Origin: Pseudomonadota bacterium
GTDB taxonomy: Bacteria > Myxococcota_A > UBA796 > GCA-2862545
Direction: 5' to 3'
DNA: 64,000 nt
Assembly (NCBI GenBank): GCA_005776945.1
Contig: SXOB01000003.1
Coordinates: forward strand, 62,001-126,000
Shown here: piece by piece, positions 16,100 through 25,018 of the stretch
Layout of the letters: every line of letters starts with the position of its first letter
Numbering within the stretch: the first letter of the stretch is position 1
Program-made: the position numbers and the translations under genes
The notes under the pieces: model-generated
What the model was told of the DNA's origin: nothing
The model's input: only the letters and a program-made list of their open reading frames with translations
The model's database searches: none

Positions 16100-16711
16100 A
16101 TGTCATGGTTCGCTGGCCGACGGACCGGGACAGACGCTGAATTGGTGGTGAGGGCTCGCGATGGCGACGAGGCTGCGTTTTCCGAACTTGTGCGACGCTG
16201 GCGGGCGCCGATCTACCAGCTCTGCCTTCGCTGGCTTGGCGATCCCGGGGCGGCCGACGAGACTGCCCAGGACGTGTTTGTGGCCGCTTGGCGGGGTGTC
16301 GGTCAATTTCGCGGGGATTCGACGTGGTCGACCTGGCTGCACCGAGTCGCGGTCAACCAGTGCAAGAATCGCGCGATGTGGCGGCGTCGGCGTCGGTGGG
16401 AGGCCCATGACACCATCGACGCTCCCGACGACCTGGATCGGCCAGCCCCTGTCCTCGAGTCGACGGAACCTGCACCTGACCAGGGTCGGCACGCCACCGA
16501 AGCCGGTCGGCTCGTTGGCGACGCGCTCGGTCGGCTTGATGAGGAGCATCGCGCCGTGATCCTGCTGCGCGACCTCAACGACCTCTCCTACGAGGAGATC
16601 GCCGACGTGCTCGACGTGCCACGTGGTACGGTGAAGAGCCGGCTGCATCGGGCGCGCCTCGCCTTGGCGGACGTACTCCGGGGCGTCGGGCCGGAGGACG
16701 TGTGGGAGTGA
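16100..16711 (+). CDS. ECF-family RNA polymerase sigma factor (RpoE-like)
   Basis: 203 residues. Region 2 includes FSELVRRWRAPIYQLCLRWLGDPGAADETAQDVFVAAWRGVGQFRGDSTWSTWLHRVAVN split over residues about 25-88 (the DxAQDVF-type core and the STWLHRVAVN helix). Region 4 has LDEEHRAVILLRDLNDLSYEEIADVL followed by GTVKSRLHRAR. It overlaps the next gene by GTGA/TGA, which encodes a membrane anti-sigma-like protein, the classical ECF arrangement. An RpoE-like promoter sits 17-45 bp upstream. The signal and regulon are unknown. Confidence 0.95.
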   Translation: MSWFAGRRTGTDAELVVRARDGDEAAFSELVRRWRAPIYQLCLRWLGDPGAADETAQDVFVAAWRGVGQFRGDSTWSTWLHRVAVNQCKNRAMWRRRRRWEAHDTIDAPDDLDRPAPVLESTEPAPDQGRHATEAGRLVGDALGRLDEEHRAVILLRDLNDLSYEEIADVLDVPRGTVKSRLHRARLALADVLRGVGPEDVWE

Positions 16712-17421
16712 ACCCGCGCGAGGACATCTCCGCTTGGCTCGACGGAGAATTGTCTGCGGCCGACGCGCAGCGCGTCGCCGAGCTTGTCGAATCCGATCCG
16801 GAATGGGAGGACGAGGCGCGCCGCGCGCGGGCGGGCCGGGATGCGGTGAGGGCGTTGCGGCCCGCACACGCGCCTCTCCGTCGGTCGTTTCCCAACATCC
16901 GCCTTGAACTCGTTGCGGCTGCGATTGCCGTCCTTGCCGTGGCGGCCGTCCAGTGGCCGCGCGGCACCGTGCCGTCGCCACCGTCGGCCAGTCCCGCCGC
17001 CTTGCGCATCGTCGCGCACCCGAGCGCGTCGGCGGGGGCCGGCACGACTGCGCCAACCGCGCCCGACCCTCCCGTCGTTCGGCGGGCACCCGTGCTCGAA
17101 GGCACGGCGGAGGCCGAACCCGCACCGGCTCCTGTCGCGGTGCCCGAGCTGCCGGCCTGGCGCTGGACACCCGAAGTGAGCGCTGAGGCCTGGGTCATCC
17201 AGCGCATCGTCGGCCGGCTCGGCGGGCGGGTCGAAGGGACGGTCGACGCAGCGGCGCTGGGGTCGGGTGGGCCTCAGCGATTGGTCATCGAGCTGCCCTC
17301 TGAGCAACTCGGCGCCTTTGTTCGCGCCCTGGCCGACGAGGGCGAACTGACGCAGGGCGATATGGACGACCTCGTCGGCGCCGGCCCAGTTCGCTTCGAG
17401 TTGGCCGTGCTCCCGCCCTGA
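16702..17421 (+). CDS. Membrane anti-sigma factor-like protein (RseA-like)
   Basis: 239 residues from GTG 16702; GTG 16708, fused to the sigma gene's stop as GTGA, is an equally good start. The N-terminus (EDISAWLDGELSAADAQRVAELVESDPEWEDEARR, about residues 6-40) resembles anti-sigma binding domains (DGEL motif) but has no His/Cys zinc site. One membrane helix follows (LVAAAIAVLAVAAVQ, about 73-87), then a Pro/Ala-rich periplasmic linker and a C-terminal domain of about 90 residues of unknown type. By position it should hold the ECF factor inactive until an envelope signal triggers release. A 14-bp palindrome (17427-17440) lies just after its stop. Confidence 0.82.
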   Translation: MGVNPREDISAWLDGELSAADAQRVAELVESDPEWEDEARRARAGRDAVRALRPAHAPLRRSFPNIRLELVAAAIAVLAVAAVQWPRGTVPSPPSASPAALRIVAHPSASAGAGTTAPTAPDPPVVRRAPVLEGTAEAEPAPAPVAVPELPAWRWTPEVSAEAWVIQRIVGRLGGRVEGTVDAAALGSGGPQRLVIELPSEQLGAFVRALADEGELTQGDMDDLVGAGPVRFELAVLPP

Positions 17422-17499
17422 CGCTGCCGACGGCCGTCGGATTTGGACGGCGGATTCGCGGCGTCCCTCCTTGGCCCGCAACTTGCCAAGGCGGGCGCC

Positions 17500-18141
17500 A
17501 TGAAAACGCGCTTGTGGGAAAGTCCGTCGCTCGGAGACATCGAGTTGCTTGCGTGCGTCCTTGGCCGCCCCCCACGCGGCCTTTCGGCGGTCGCCGTCGC
17601 TGATCGGCTCTTGCGGGACGTCGGGGGGTTGGGCCGCCTCATGAAGATGGACCCGGGCGAGCTGGCCAGAAGGCGTGACGTCGGGCCGGCGAGGGCCGAG
17701 CGGGTTTTGGCCGCGCTCGCGCTTGGGCGGCGCGCCTTGTCCGACACACCGGCCGCCGCTCAGGTGCTGGATCCGGCCGCGGCGGAACGGGAGCTGGGCC
17801 CTGGCCTCCGCGGCTTGGCGCACGAAGAGCTTCATGCGCTGTACTTGGACCGGCGCCGAGTGCGGGTCGCGCATCGGATGTTGACCCGTGGCAGCGACGC
17901 CTTCACCGTCGTCGACCCCAAACAGGTCTACAAACCGGCTGTGGCGCTCGGCGCGTGCGCCGTCATTCTTGCGCACAACCACCCCTCGGGAGACCCCGAG
18001 CCCAGCCCGCAGGACCTGCAGGTCACCCAGGCGGTGGCGCGGGCAGGTGCGACCCTTGGCGTTCCGTTGCTCGACCACCTCATCATCGCTGGACAGCACA
18101 CCACGTCGTTGGCGGAACGAGGGCAGCTTCCGAGATGGTGA
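17500..18141 (+). CDS. radC: RadC/UPF0758 family JAMM-domain protein
   Basis: 213 residues. ATG 17500 was chosen because MKTRLWESPSLGDIELLA matches the family's usual start (LSDxELLA) and AAGGCGG lies upstream; a TTG at 17443 would add 19 unlike residues. A helix-hairpin-helix region comes first (about 40-75; RRDVGPARAERVLAAL). The JAB/MPN metalloprotease-like domain follows, with the JAMM site HNHPSGD at about residues 159-165. Despite the name, a DNA-repair role is not established for the family. It converges with lgt, the stops being 3 nt apart. Confidence 0.9.
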   Translation: MKTRLWESPSLGDIELLACVLGRPPRGLSAVAVADRLLRDVGGLGRLMKMDPGELARRRDVGPARAERVLAALALGRRALSDTPAAAQVLDPAAAERELGPGLRGLAHEELHALYLDRRRVRVAHRMLTRGSDAFTVVDPKQVYKPAVALGACAVILAHNHPSGDPEPSPQDLQVTQAVARAGATLGVPLLDHLIIAGQHTTSLAERGQLPRW

Positions 18142-18144
18142 CGG

Positions 18145-19080
18145 TCACATCATCTGGTCGTGGACGATGACCTTCTCGGGGGCGACGCCGGCATTGCGCC
18201 TCAGCGCGTAGATGGCGACGCCAAGGGCGATTCCGGCCAATGCGATCGTCTGGCTCGTCGTCAATCCGACGATGGCCGCATCCGGGGTCGAGCCGGCACT
18301 GGCGAGGCCTGGGAAGAGGTCGGCCACCCAGGGCGGCGCGGGGAAGGTCAGCGAGTAGCCACGTTCGTCGGCGCGAAAGGACTCGACGAAGATGCGCACC
18401 GGAGGTTCGACGATGAGCGTCAACGCGGCCACCTGGCCGTCGAAGGCGCGGCTGCGCCACTTGGCGACGAGCGTGGCGCACAACAAGCCAAGCAAGGCGA
18501 AGGACCACAACTGGGTCGGGTAAAGCGGTTGGTGCAGCAGCCGGCTGACGCCGCCATCGAACGTGGCGGTCAGAAACGGTGGACTGCTGAGCAGGTGGAG
18601 GTTGCCTCCGAGCAGACCCTCTGGCAGGAGCGGCGTGCCTCCCGCGGGCGCCGGCGCTCCGTGGCAACAGCCGGCGAAGAAGCAGCCGAGGCGGCCCACC
18701 GACATTCCGATCAGGACCGAGGGCCCGGCGATGTCTGCGAGCTTCCAGATGGGAATGCTCAGGGGTCGCGCCACGGCGAGCACCGCGAGCGCACCGCCGA
18801 CGACGCCACCGTAGACGGCGACGCCAGACATCGAGAACAGATGGGCGGGGTTCGCGAGCAGTTCCTTCCATTCGACTGCCACCGCGTACAGCACGCGGGC
18901 GCCGATGATGCCCCCGATGCCAGCCGCCACGTAGACGCCGGGAAGCCGGTCGGGGTCGATGCCCACCTTGGGTGCACGCCACTGGACGAGCAGGAAGGAG
19001 CAACAAAAGGCCAGCAGCATGAACATGCCGTAGGTGTTGACCGGGATGCCGCCGGGATTCTCGATCAGCTGCGGGTACAT
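18145..19080 (-). CDS. lgt: Prolipoprotein diacylglyceryl transferase
   Basis: 311 residues, about seven membrane helices. It transfers diacylglycerol from phosphatidylglycerol to the lipobox Cys of prolipoproteins in the inner membrane. The N-terminus MYPQLIENPGGIPVNTYG, the GVAVYGGVVGG loop and the signature GMSVGRLGCFFAGCCHG match the deltaproteobacterial form of Lgt (Tyr in place of His before GG). Late motifs HQPLYPTQLW and ESFRADERGY are also characteristic. It is relevant here because the window encodes at least nine probable lipoproteins with unusually short signals. It is divergent from the isochorismatase gene. Confidence 0.96.
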   Translation of the reverse strand: MYPQLIENPGGIPVNTYGMFMLLAFCCSFLLVQWRAPKVGIDPDRLPGVYVAAGIGGIIGARVLYAVAVEWKELLANPAHLFSMSGVAVYGGVVGGALAVLAVARPLSIPIWKLADIAGPSVLIGMSVGRLGCFFAGCCHGAPAPAGGTPLLPEGLLGGNLHLLSSPPFLTATFDGGVSRLLHQPLYPTQLWSFALLGLLCATLVAKWRSRAFDGQVAALTLIVEPPVRIFVESFRADERGYSLTFPAPPWVADLFPGLASAGSTPDAAIVGLTTSQTIALAGIALGVAIYALRRNAGVAPEKVIVHDQMM

Positions 19081-19164
19081 GGCTGCTCCCCCTCCGCGTC
19101 TAATCCCGTGGGCCTTTCATCTGGGCCTCTCGTGGGGGCGATGGTAGGCGGCCAAGGGGTTCCA

Positions 19165-19689
19165 ATGGGCGGACGAGCCTGGTGGGTGATCGACTGGCAG
19201 GAACGGCTGGTGCCTGCGATGCCCGAGGTCGTGCGTGTCGACGCGCTGAAGGCAGCCACCAACGCCGTTTGGTATGCCGAGACGCTTGGTGAGCCGGTCT
19301 GGACGAGCGAGCAGTACCCTCAGGGTCTCGGGCCCACGGTCCAAGCGTTGGCCGGGCGTCGCACCTTTGCGAAGACCCACTTCTCCTGCCTCGACGATCC
19401 GGCGATGTGCGCCGCGTTTGAGGATTTGGCGCCCTCCCACGTCCTTCTCGTGGGTATGGAAGCCCACATTTGCGTGGCGAGCACCGCGCTCGGGCTCGCC
19501 GCCCGGGGCGTCGAGGTGACCGTTCTTTCCGACGCTGTCCTCTCACGCCGCAAGGCCGATTGGCGGTGTGCGCTGGACCACCTGCGGGCCCAGGGCATCG
19601 AGGTCCTTCCGTCCGAAACGGTGCTCCTGCGGGACCTAAAGGTCGCCGCAGGGCCGGTGTTCAAAGAGTTGTCGCGCCGCATTCGATGA
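19165..19689 (+). CDS. Isochorismatase-family cysteine hydrolase
   Basis: 174 residues. ATG 19165 has AAGGGG 5-7 nt upstream; ATG 19141 is possible. The catalytic triad of the family is in place: Asp10 (WWVIDWQE), Lys70 (TFAKTHFSC) and Cys103 (GMEAHICVAS). A single-domain fold without signal peptide suggests a cytosolic hydrolase such as a nicotinamidase-like or YcaC-like enzyme. The short length (174) is near the minimum for the family. The substrate is unknown. The gene stands alone, divergent from lgt and convergent with the lipoprotein gene to its right. Confidence 0.88.
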   Translation: MGGRAWWVIDWQERLVPAMPEVVRVDALKAATNAVWYAETLGEPVWTSEQYPQGLGPTVQALAGRRTFAKTHFSCLDDPAMCAAFEDLAPSHVLLVGMEAHICVASTALGLAARGVEVTVLSDAVLSRRKADWRCALDHLRAQGIEVLPSETVLLRDLKVAAGPVFKELSRRIR

Positions 19690-19705
19690 GGCGGCGACGC
19701 CCCTG

Positions 19706-20581
19706 CTACGGGGCGTCGGGGTACTCGGCGTCCGCGTACGGGCAGCGGGTAGGGTCGCCCTCGACGACCAACGAGATGTCGTCGTCGAGCCACGTCGTGA
19801 TGGCCGCGGCGTCCCAACACTCGCTGACGGTGAGGGCCAAGATCCCGAGGTCGCCGCCGGTCACCCATGCGTCGGCACGACCTTCGCCGCTGCCGATCCA
19901 CCGGCTGCGCACGAGGATCGTTTCCGGGAGACTGTCGACGCTCATGTCGGCCACGATGACGAGGTTCATCGCGCCGCCATCCGCATCCTGGTCCCACGAG
20001 GTCGCCGCGTCGCCAGGGGCAGCTCCGTTCTCCGCGAAGTCGTCGAGGAAGGCGTCGACGGAAGTGGTCTCCCCGTCGCCGGAGTAGGTCACGGCGAAGG
20101 CGCCAGTGGCCGTTGAATCGGGGTCGACGGCGGTGATTGCGTCGAGGTCGAGAACGAAGGACCCCACGCCGAGGTCACCCTCTTCCCCCGGGGTGCTGTC
20201 GCCCACGGCGAGCGCCAACCACGGGGTCGTGCCAGTGAGGCGCCCTTCGAGCAGCCAAGTAAACTGGCCGTCGCCGAGGTCGTTGATCGTGAGCTGGCCG
20301 TCGACGCCCTGGTCGGTCCACGGGCCCCACAGGGCGGTGTCGCCGTTCGTGATCGTGGGCTCGAACGTGGTGACGATGTTGACGCCCGCGAGAACGGTAG
20401 CGGTCAACACGTTGACCCCCGTCGAGACTTCCTGCGTGAATCGCCAGTAGGTGCTTGGCTCGCCGACGCGGGCGGTCGCGTCCGACGGGAAATCGACAAG
20501 GAGCCGCTCGTCGGGCAGAGCCGACCGGAACCGGTCCGCATCCGAAGCCATGCAGCCAACCATGAGTGCCAAGAACGTCAT
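19706..20581 (-). CDS. Lipoprotein of unknown function
   Basis: 291 residues. ATG 20581 follows GGAGG at good spacing (TTG 20593 is an alternative). The signal is very short, MTFLALMVGC, with lipobox Cys10. The mature protein is acidic and beta-rich (WRFTQEVSTGVN, TLTINDLGDGQFTWLLEGRLTG), with D/G/T-rich stretches such as DPDSTATGAFAVTYSGDGETTS. I recognise no family. It is convergent with the isochorismatase (16-nt gap). Upstream on the same strand is the broken MopE/FG-GAP fragment. Confidence 0.8.
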   Translation of the reverse strand: MTFLALMVGCMASDADRFRSALPDERLLVDFPSDATARVGEPSTYWRFTQEVSTGVNVLTATVLAGVNIVTTFEPTITNGDTALWGPWTDQGVDGQLTINDLGDGQFTWLLEGRLTGTTPWLALAVGDSTPGEEGDLGVGSFVLDLDAITAVDPDSTATGAFAVTYSGDGETTSVDAFLDDFAENGAAPGDAATSWDQDADGGAMNLVIVADMSVDSLPETILVRSRWIGSGEGRADAWVTGGDLGILALTVSECWDAAAITTWLDDDISLVVEGDPTRCPYADAEYPDAP

Positions 20582-20643
20582 CGGAACCTCCAACCCTTGG
20601 ACCCATGAGTCCTAGGGAGCCGAAAGCGAATTCGACCGCGCCT

Positions 20644-20936
20644 TCAGAAATCTGAGCCGAATACGATGTACACGCAACCCGCATTGGTCTTGTCGCCGTC
20701 GCACATCGGGGCGCCGACCGCGATGTCGACGTCGCCTTGTCGTCGTCGACTTCGTTGCAGACCTCGAGCTGGCCTGGGAGAATGGCAGGGTCCGAGTCGT
20801 TGCAGTCGTCGTTGCGTGCCGAGCTTCTCGGCGGAGCGTCACAGGTGGTGGACGCAACGCCGGCCCCGATGCCGTCGCCGTCGGCGTCAACGAACCACTC
20901 GGCGCATTCCTCGGCTTCCCCGCATGCGGCCACCAT
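20644..20936 (-). pseudogene. Broken MopE-like/FG-GAP lipoprotein gene
   Basis: From the ATG at 20936 the reading begins MVAACGEAEEC (lipobox Cys5, unusually short) and continues through a MopE-like calcium motif (WFVDADGDGIG ... DDCNDSDPAILPGQLEVCNEVDDD). At about 20735 the frame shifts: the next frame gives GDVDIAVGAPMCDGDK, then NAGCVYIVFGSDF and a stop at 20644-20646, which is the core of an FG-GAP/integrin repeat. A normal MopE module would continue DDDCDG after VDD, so the junction looks like a deletion that fused the N-terminus to a late FG-GAP repeat and broke the frame. Only about 290 bp remain. Intact relatives would be several hundred residues long. Confidence 0.7.
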
Positions 20937-21062
20937 GAGTAGGACTCAAGATCGTTGGAACAACGTGGCGTCCCGGTCGGGCCATGGTATCGGTCTAGCG
21001 AGCCCACCGCTAACCAATCAGGACGTTTAGGGACGCATTATCTGGGGGTGACGGGGGGATGG

Positions 21063-23258
21063 ATGCGCCTCTATGTGTGGCTTTGGGCGGCGTGCGGCTT
21101 GTCGACCGACGTGACGGAGGCGACCCTGCCGCCCACGACCGGGCCGGACACGACGGACACGTCCGGCGTCACTGCAATGACGCCTGGGAGAGGCCATGTC
21201 GAACCCGCCCTGCCCGTGACGGGCGACGCCCTCGTGGTGGTCGTGGACGCCGCTGCGCAGCGGGAGGATGGCTCTACCGTCCCGTTGACTTGGACCTGGA
21301 CCGTAGATGGGGAAGAAACGGGCTTTGACGGTCCGTCGGTCGAGGCCGGCATCGTGTTGCGGGGGGAGAATTGGACCGCCGAGGGCGTTCCCCTCGGGGG
21401 TGGACCGGCGGTCGAGGCGAGCGTCAGCATCGGCAACGTGCCCCCCATGGTGGAAACGGTCGTGTTGTCTCCGCCGAATCCTACGGTGCTCGACACATTG
21501 GCCTGCGAGGCCACGTCGTTCGTAGACGCCGAGGGCGAAGCCGTCGCCGTGATTTCCCGCACCTTTCACACCGACGCGGGCGACATTGTGGCGCCCGAGC
21601 TGCTCCCTGGTTTGGCCCCGAGGGGTACCGCCGTGTCGTGCTCGGTGCTGGCCGGCGACGGCTTCGGCGGCCTTGGCGTCGGCCAAAGTGAGACCGTCGT
21701 GGTGGGGAACGCCCCGCCGGAGGTCACGGCTGTGACGCTAGCGCCCGCCGCCCCCCTGGAGCGTGAAGACGTCGTTTGCACGTACACATTCGACGACGCC
21801 GACGGGGACGTCGATCAGTCCAGCGTCACGTGGAGGGTGGACGGCGCGGTCGTCGCCACCGGGGTCACGTGGAAGGTCACCGCGGCTCCTGGTCAGGTCA
21901 TTTCCTGCGCCGTCGATCCGTTCGACGGCCTCGACCATGGCGTAGCGGTTGCCGCGGATGCGACGGTTGGCGACGCCGCCGAAAACATCCTCCTGGTGAT
22001 CATCGACGACATCGGAATCGACAAGGTGGGTGCATACGATGCCCATCCCGTGCGGCCACCCACGCCGGTGCTGGATGAATTGGCGGCGTCTGGGCGTCCG
22101 TTTCGCTGGGCCTATACGAATCCTAGCTGCTCCGCGACACGCGCTGCGATCCTGACCGGAAGATGGGGATTTCAGACGGGTGTGGGCACGGCTTTGGCGT
22201 GTAAAGCCGACGATGCGCTGCTCGAGTCCGAAGAGACGCTTCCCGAATATCTGGCCGATGCTGGATATTGGACGGAGTTGATCGGTAAATGGCACGTGGA
22301 TTCGCGGGACTTCGACTTCTTCAACAGCCCGACCATCCATGGATTTGACCGATTCGACAGCACGCTGCACGGGCTTGGCAACACCTGCACGCAGGACGGG
22401 CTTTACCAGTCTTATTATTCCTGGGAGCACTGCGTCGACGGCGCCTGCTCGCGCGTCGAGGACGTCTACAATCTCACGGCGACGGTCGATGAGGTCGTCG
22501 CCCGCGTGGCTGCGATGCCCGAGCCGTGGTTCCTGGTCGTCGGCCTGAACAGCCCGCACGCGCCGTATGACGACCCGCCCGCGGACCTTTGGAGCGGCAC
22601 GGTCGTGGGCACGCCCACGCGCCGTATCCAGGACTACAACTCGATGGTCGAGGCCATGGACACCGAGATCGGTCGCATGTTTGCGTCGGTGGACGGCGCC
22701 AAGCTGGACCGGACCCATGTCGTCATCTTGGGGGACAATGGAACGCCCGACGACGGGACGGACATTCCGTGGGACGCCGACCGCGCGAAGAACACCGCAT
22801 ACGAAGCCGGGGTTCACGTGCCGATGATCGTGGTTGGCCCTGCGGTCGAGGGGCCTGGTGTCTGGTCGGAGCAGCAATTCGTCCACGCCATCGACCTGTA
22901 CGCGACGATTGCAGATCTCGCTGGTGTTCCGTTGGCCATGGACCACCCCGCGTCGGCCCAGAGCGTCTCGCTGGTGGGCATGCTTGCGGATCCCGAGGCG
23001 CCGGCACCCCGGAGCGTCGTGTACGCCGAGGATTTCTCGCCGCCGGGCTTCCACCTGGAGTGGAACAAGTACCTCCAAGGCATTCGCGACGACCGTTACC
23101 GCCTTGTGCGGGACTACGCGCTGGGGACCGAGGAAATGTACGACATGAGCTTTGGATGGATCGAGGCCGCGCCGAACCTCCTCGACGGCAACCTGACGGC
23201 CGGTGAGCAGGCGGCCTACGACGCACTGATGGCCGCGTTGGCGGTCAAGCCGTGGTGA
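21063..23258 (+). CDS. Sulfatase (type I) lipoprotein with two N-terminal Ig-like domains
   Basis: 731 residues. ATG 21063 begins a short lipoprotein signal (MRLYVWLWAAC, Cys11); earlier in-frame starts lack a signal. Residues about 20-300 hold a Ser/Thr/Pro linker and two or more Ig/PKD-like modules (PPMVETVVLSPPNPTVLDTLACEA; PPEVTAVTLAPAAPLEREDVVC). The sulfatase domain starts near 310 with IIDDIGIDKVGAYD (metal Asp pair). The nucleophile motif is Cys356 in NPSCSATRAAILTG, i.e. C-x-A-T-R, suited to formylglycine conversion. GKWH and ILGDNG supply further active-site residues. It probably cleaves sulfate esters at the cell surface; the substrate is unknown. No intact sulfatase-activating enzyme is seen nearby. 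Confidence 0.9.
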   Translation: MRLYVWLWAACGLSTDVTEATLPPTTGPDTTDTSGVTAMTPGRGHVEPALPVTGDALVVVVDAAAQREDGSTVPLTWTWTVDGEETGFDGPSVEAGIVLRGENWTAEGVPLGGGPAVEASVSIGNVPPMVETVVLSPPNPTVLDTLACEATSFVDAEGEAVAVISRTFHTDAGDIVAPELLPGLAPRGTAVSCSVLAGDGFGGLGVGQSETVVVGNAPPEVTAVTLAPAAPLEREDVVCTYTFDDADGDVDQSSVTWRVDGAVVATGVTWKVTAAPGQVISCAVDPFDGLDHGVAVAADATVGDAAENILLVIIDDIGIDKVGAYDAHPVRPPTPVLDELAASGRPFRWAYTNPSCSATRAAILTGRWGFQTGVGTALACKADDALLESEETLPEYLADAGYWTELIGKWHVDSRDFDFFNSPTIHGFDRFDSTLHGLGNTCTQDGLYQSYYSWEHCVDGACSRVEDVYNLTATVDEVVARVAAMPEPWFLVVGLNSPHAPYDDPPADLWSGTVVGTPTRRIQDYNSMVEAMDTEIGRMFASVDGAKLDRTHVVILGDNGTPDDGTDIPWDADRAKNTAYEAGVHVPMIVVGPAVEGPGVWSEQQFVHAIDLYATIADLAGVPLAMDHPASAQSVSLVGMLADPEAPAPRSVVYAEDFSPPGFHLEWNKYLQGIRDDRYRLVRDYALGTEEMYDMSFGWIEAAPNLLDGNLTAGEQAAYDALMAALAVKPW

Positions 23259-23324
23259 CGTGAGGGTTTGGAGAGTGGTGGTCCGGCAGGCTAGCAGAAC
23301 TCATGGTTGCGCCGGGGAGGTGCC

Positions 23325-23888
23325 ATGGGGCTGCGCGAGGCGCTGATCGCCAAAGGCGTCGTTTCCAAAGCCGACAAGGCCCGCGTGGAGCGCGAACTCA
23401 AGGATGCCAGACGGGTGGCGCAAGGCGCTCGGGCCCGCTCCAGCCAGGTCGAACGCGAGCGCGCTGCGGAGGCGGAAGCGGCACGCTTGGCGGCGCTCGC
23501 GGCGAGGAGCGAGCGTCGAACGCGGCTGGAACAAGAGCGGGAGCGAATGACCGTCGGACTCCAGGTCCGTCAGCTGTTGCAGGCCCACCGCGTTCGGGCT
23601 TCGGGCCCGGTCCCGTTTCACTTTCGCGGGCGAGACGGACGCACCTTGCGTCGGCTGATGGTCGCAGAACGCGCCGCCGAAAACCTGCGCAATGGCGGGA
23701 TGGCGGTGGCTTGGGACGCCGCAGGCGAACCCTGCGTCGTCACGCGCCGAGCTGCCCTCCGCCTCGCGGAGATTGCGCCGAGCCAAATCGCCCACTTTGT
23801 GGTCGACACCGAGGGCATTTCCGCGCCCGAATGCGGATTGCCGGTCGCCGTGGCCGTGCCCGACCTACGGGCGCGGCGCGTCAGTTGA
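23325..23888 (+). CDS. DUF2058 (YaiL-like) family protein
   Basis: 187 residues. ATG 23325 has a strong SD (GGGGAGG). The N-terminus MGLREALIAKGVVSKADKARVERELKDARR and the charged coiled-coil (about 20-75) match DUF2058 proteins, followed by the C-terminal globular part (SGPVPFHFRGRDGRTLRRLMV ... AHFVVDTEGI, written here in pieces). Members are annotated as nucleoprotein or polynucleotide-associated proteins without firm function. It is cytosolic, with no signal. Its 3' end overlaps the convergent TolB-like gene by 8 bp. Confidence 0.8.
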   Translation: MGLREALIAKGVVSKADKARVERELKDARRVAQGARARSSQVERERAAEAEAARLAALAARSERRTRLEQERERMTVGLQVRQLLQAHRVRASGPVPFHFRGRDGRTLRRLMVAERAAENLRNGGMAVAWDAAGEPCVVTRRAALRLAEIAPSQIAHFVVDTEGISAPECGLPVAVAVPDLRARRVS

Positions 23889-24957
23889 GCTCTGGCAGCG
23901 CGGAGATGAAGACGCGCTTGAAATCCCTCAACACGTCCGTTTCTTTGCCCTGCGCCACATAGGCGACCCAGAAGGCGCCGTCGGGCCGTTTGACCACGTC
24001 GACGTCGCCGTGGCCCACGGTCCCGAGGTTGAGCGAAGTGCGGGTGTTGGGATTGGCGACGTTGACCGCAAAGAGGGGGTCGTAGTCGGCGTCGCGATTT
24101 TGCACGAGGACGAGGTGGCGGCCATCGGGGGTCCACGACGGCCCCAGCGCGTTGGGCAGCACGTCTTCGGCGATCAGCGTCGCTGTGCCGGGGGCGGCGG
24201 CGTCGACGACGTAGCAGTCCCAGCGAGCGCCAATGGTATTCGCGTAGAAGGCCAAGCGAGAGCCGGTGGGCGCCCACGAGGGCCGGATGTGGGACCCGCC
24301 GACCGCCGTAGCTGCGATAGGTTGGCCGTCGAGATTCGGCAGCAGCCAGAGCTTGTCCCCGGACGCCGCGTGCGCGATGAATGCGAGCGAACGGCCGTCC
24401 GCGGACCAGGCGGGGTCGACCTCGGAGGTGCCTGGCAACTGGGTCAGGCGGCGGGGGGCGGCCTCGGGCATCTGGCGATCCACAAGGTACAAATCCCCTT
24501 CGCCGGAGCGAGCGCTCGTAAACGCGATTCGGCGTCCATCCGGGGACCAACGGGGGTCGCCCTCAGCCGCCGGGCTGGCGCCGACCGTGCCTGACCCGTC
24601 CAAATAGAGGTCGTAGTCCTGCTGGGTGTTCGACGCGGCGAAGACGTACCGGTTCTGTGGCGGTGGGGCCCAATGCAACTGGTGGACGACTTGATTCGAC
24701 ACGACACCGGTGCTGAAGCCGGCCGTGAGCGGGTTTTGGGAGCGCTCGACGGCGCGGATGCGCGCGAAGCGCGGTGTGTCGGGTTCACCGACGTAGAGTT
24801 CGATCACGCGCTTGTCGTGGAAGTTCGCCTCGAAGGCCAGTCGATCGCCGCCTGGCGACCAGTCCGGGCGCTGGAGGTTCGCGCCGAGGACGGCGGCCAC
24901 CTGGGTGGCCGTGCTGGCGGCGGCGAACGGATGGGCCAAAAGGGCGAGCCAAGTCAT
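23881..24957 (-). CDS. Secreted TolB-like beta-propeller (PD40 repeats)
   Basis: 358 residues from ATG 24957 (GTG 24966 adds three). Signal peptide TWLALLAHPFAAAS. The body is a TolB/PD40 propeller with repeated W-S-P-D-G-x-x-[IL]-A-F motifs: RPDWSPGGDRLAFEA, DPRWSPDGRRIAFTS, DPAWSADGRSLAFIA, RPSWAPTGSRLAFYA and GPSWTPDGRHLVLVQ. It is probably a periplasmic or surface propeller. It is not the classical TolB of the Tol-Pal locus: no tol genes are near and it lacks the TolB N-terminal domain. Its stop overlaps the convergent DUF2058 gene. Confidence 0.85.
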   Translation of the reverse strand: MTWLALLAHPFAAASTATQVAAVLGANLQRPDWSPGGDRLAFEANFHDKRVIELYVGEPDTPRFARIRAVERSQNPLTAGFSTGVVSNQVVHQLHWAPPPQNRYVFAASNTQQDYDLYLDGSGTVGASPAAEGDPRWSPDGRRIAFTSARSGEGDLYLVDRQMPEAAPRRLTQLPGTSEVDPAWSADGRSLAFIAHAASGDKLWLLPNLDGQPIAATAVGGSHIRPSWAPTGSRLAFYANTIGARWDCYVVDAAAPGTATLIAEDVLPNALGPSWTPDGRHLVLVQNRDADYDPLFAVNVANPNTRTSLNLGTVGHGDVDVVKRPDGAFWVAYVAQGKETDVLRDFKRVFISALPELN

Positions 24958-25018
24958 GCGGCGCACTCTACCCCATCACTTGGAGAACCCGTCGACGAAC
25001 TGGACTGGACTTTCCGGG

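Noticed and set aside
17427-17440. Perfect 14-bp palindrome between the anti-sigma and radC genes as a terminator
   Set aside because: No loop and no T-run; could be an operator or chance, so it is only mentioned with the anti-sigma gene.
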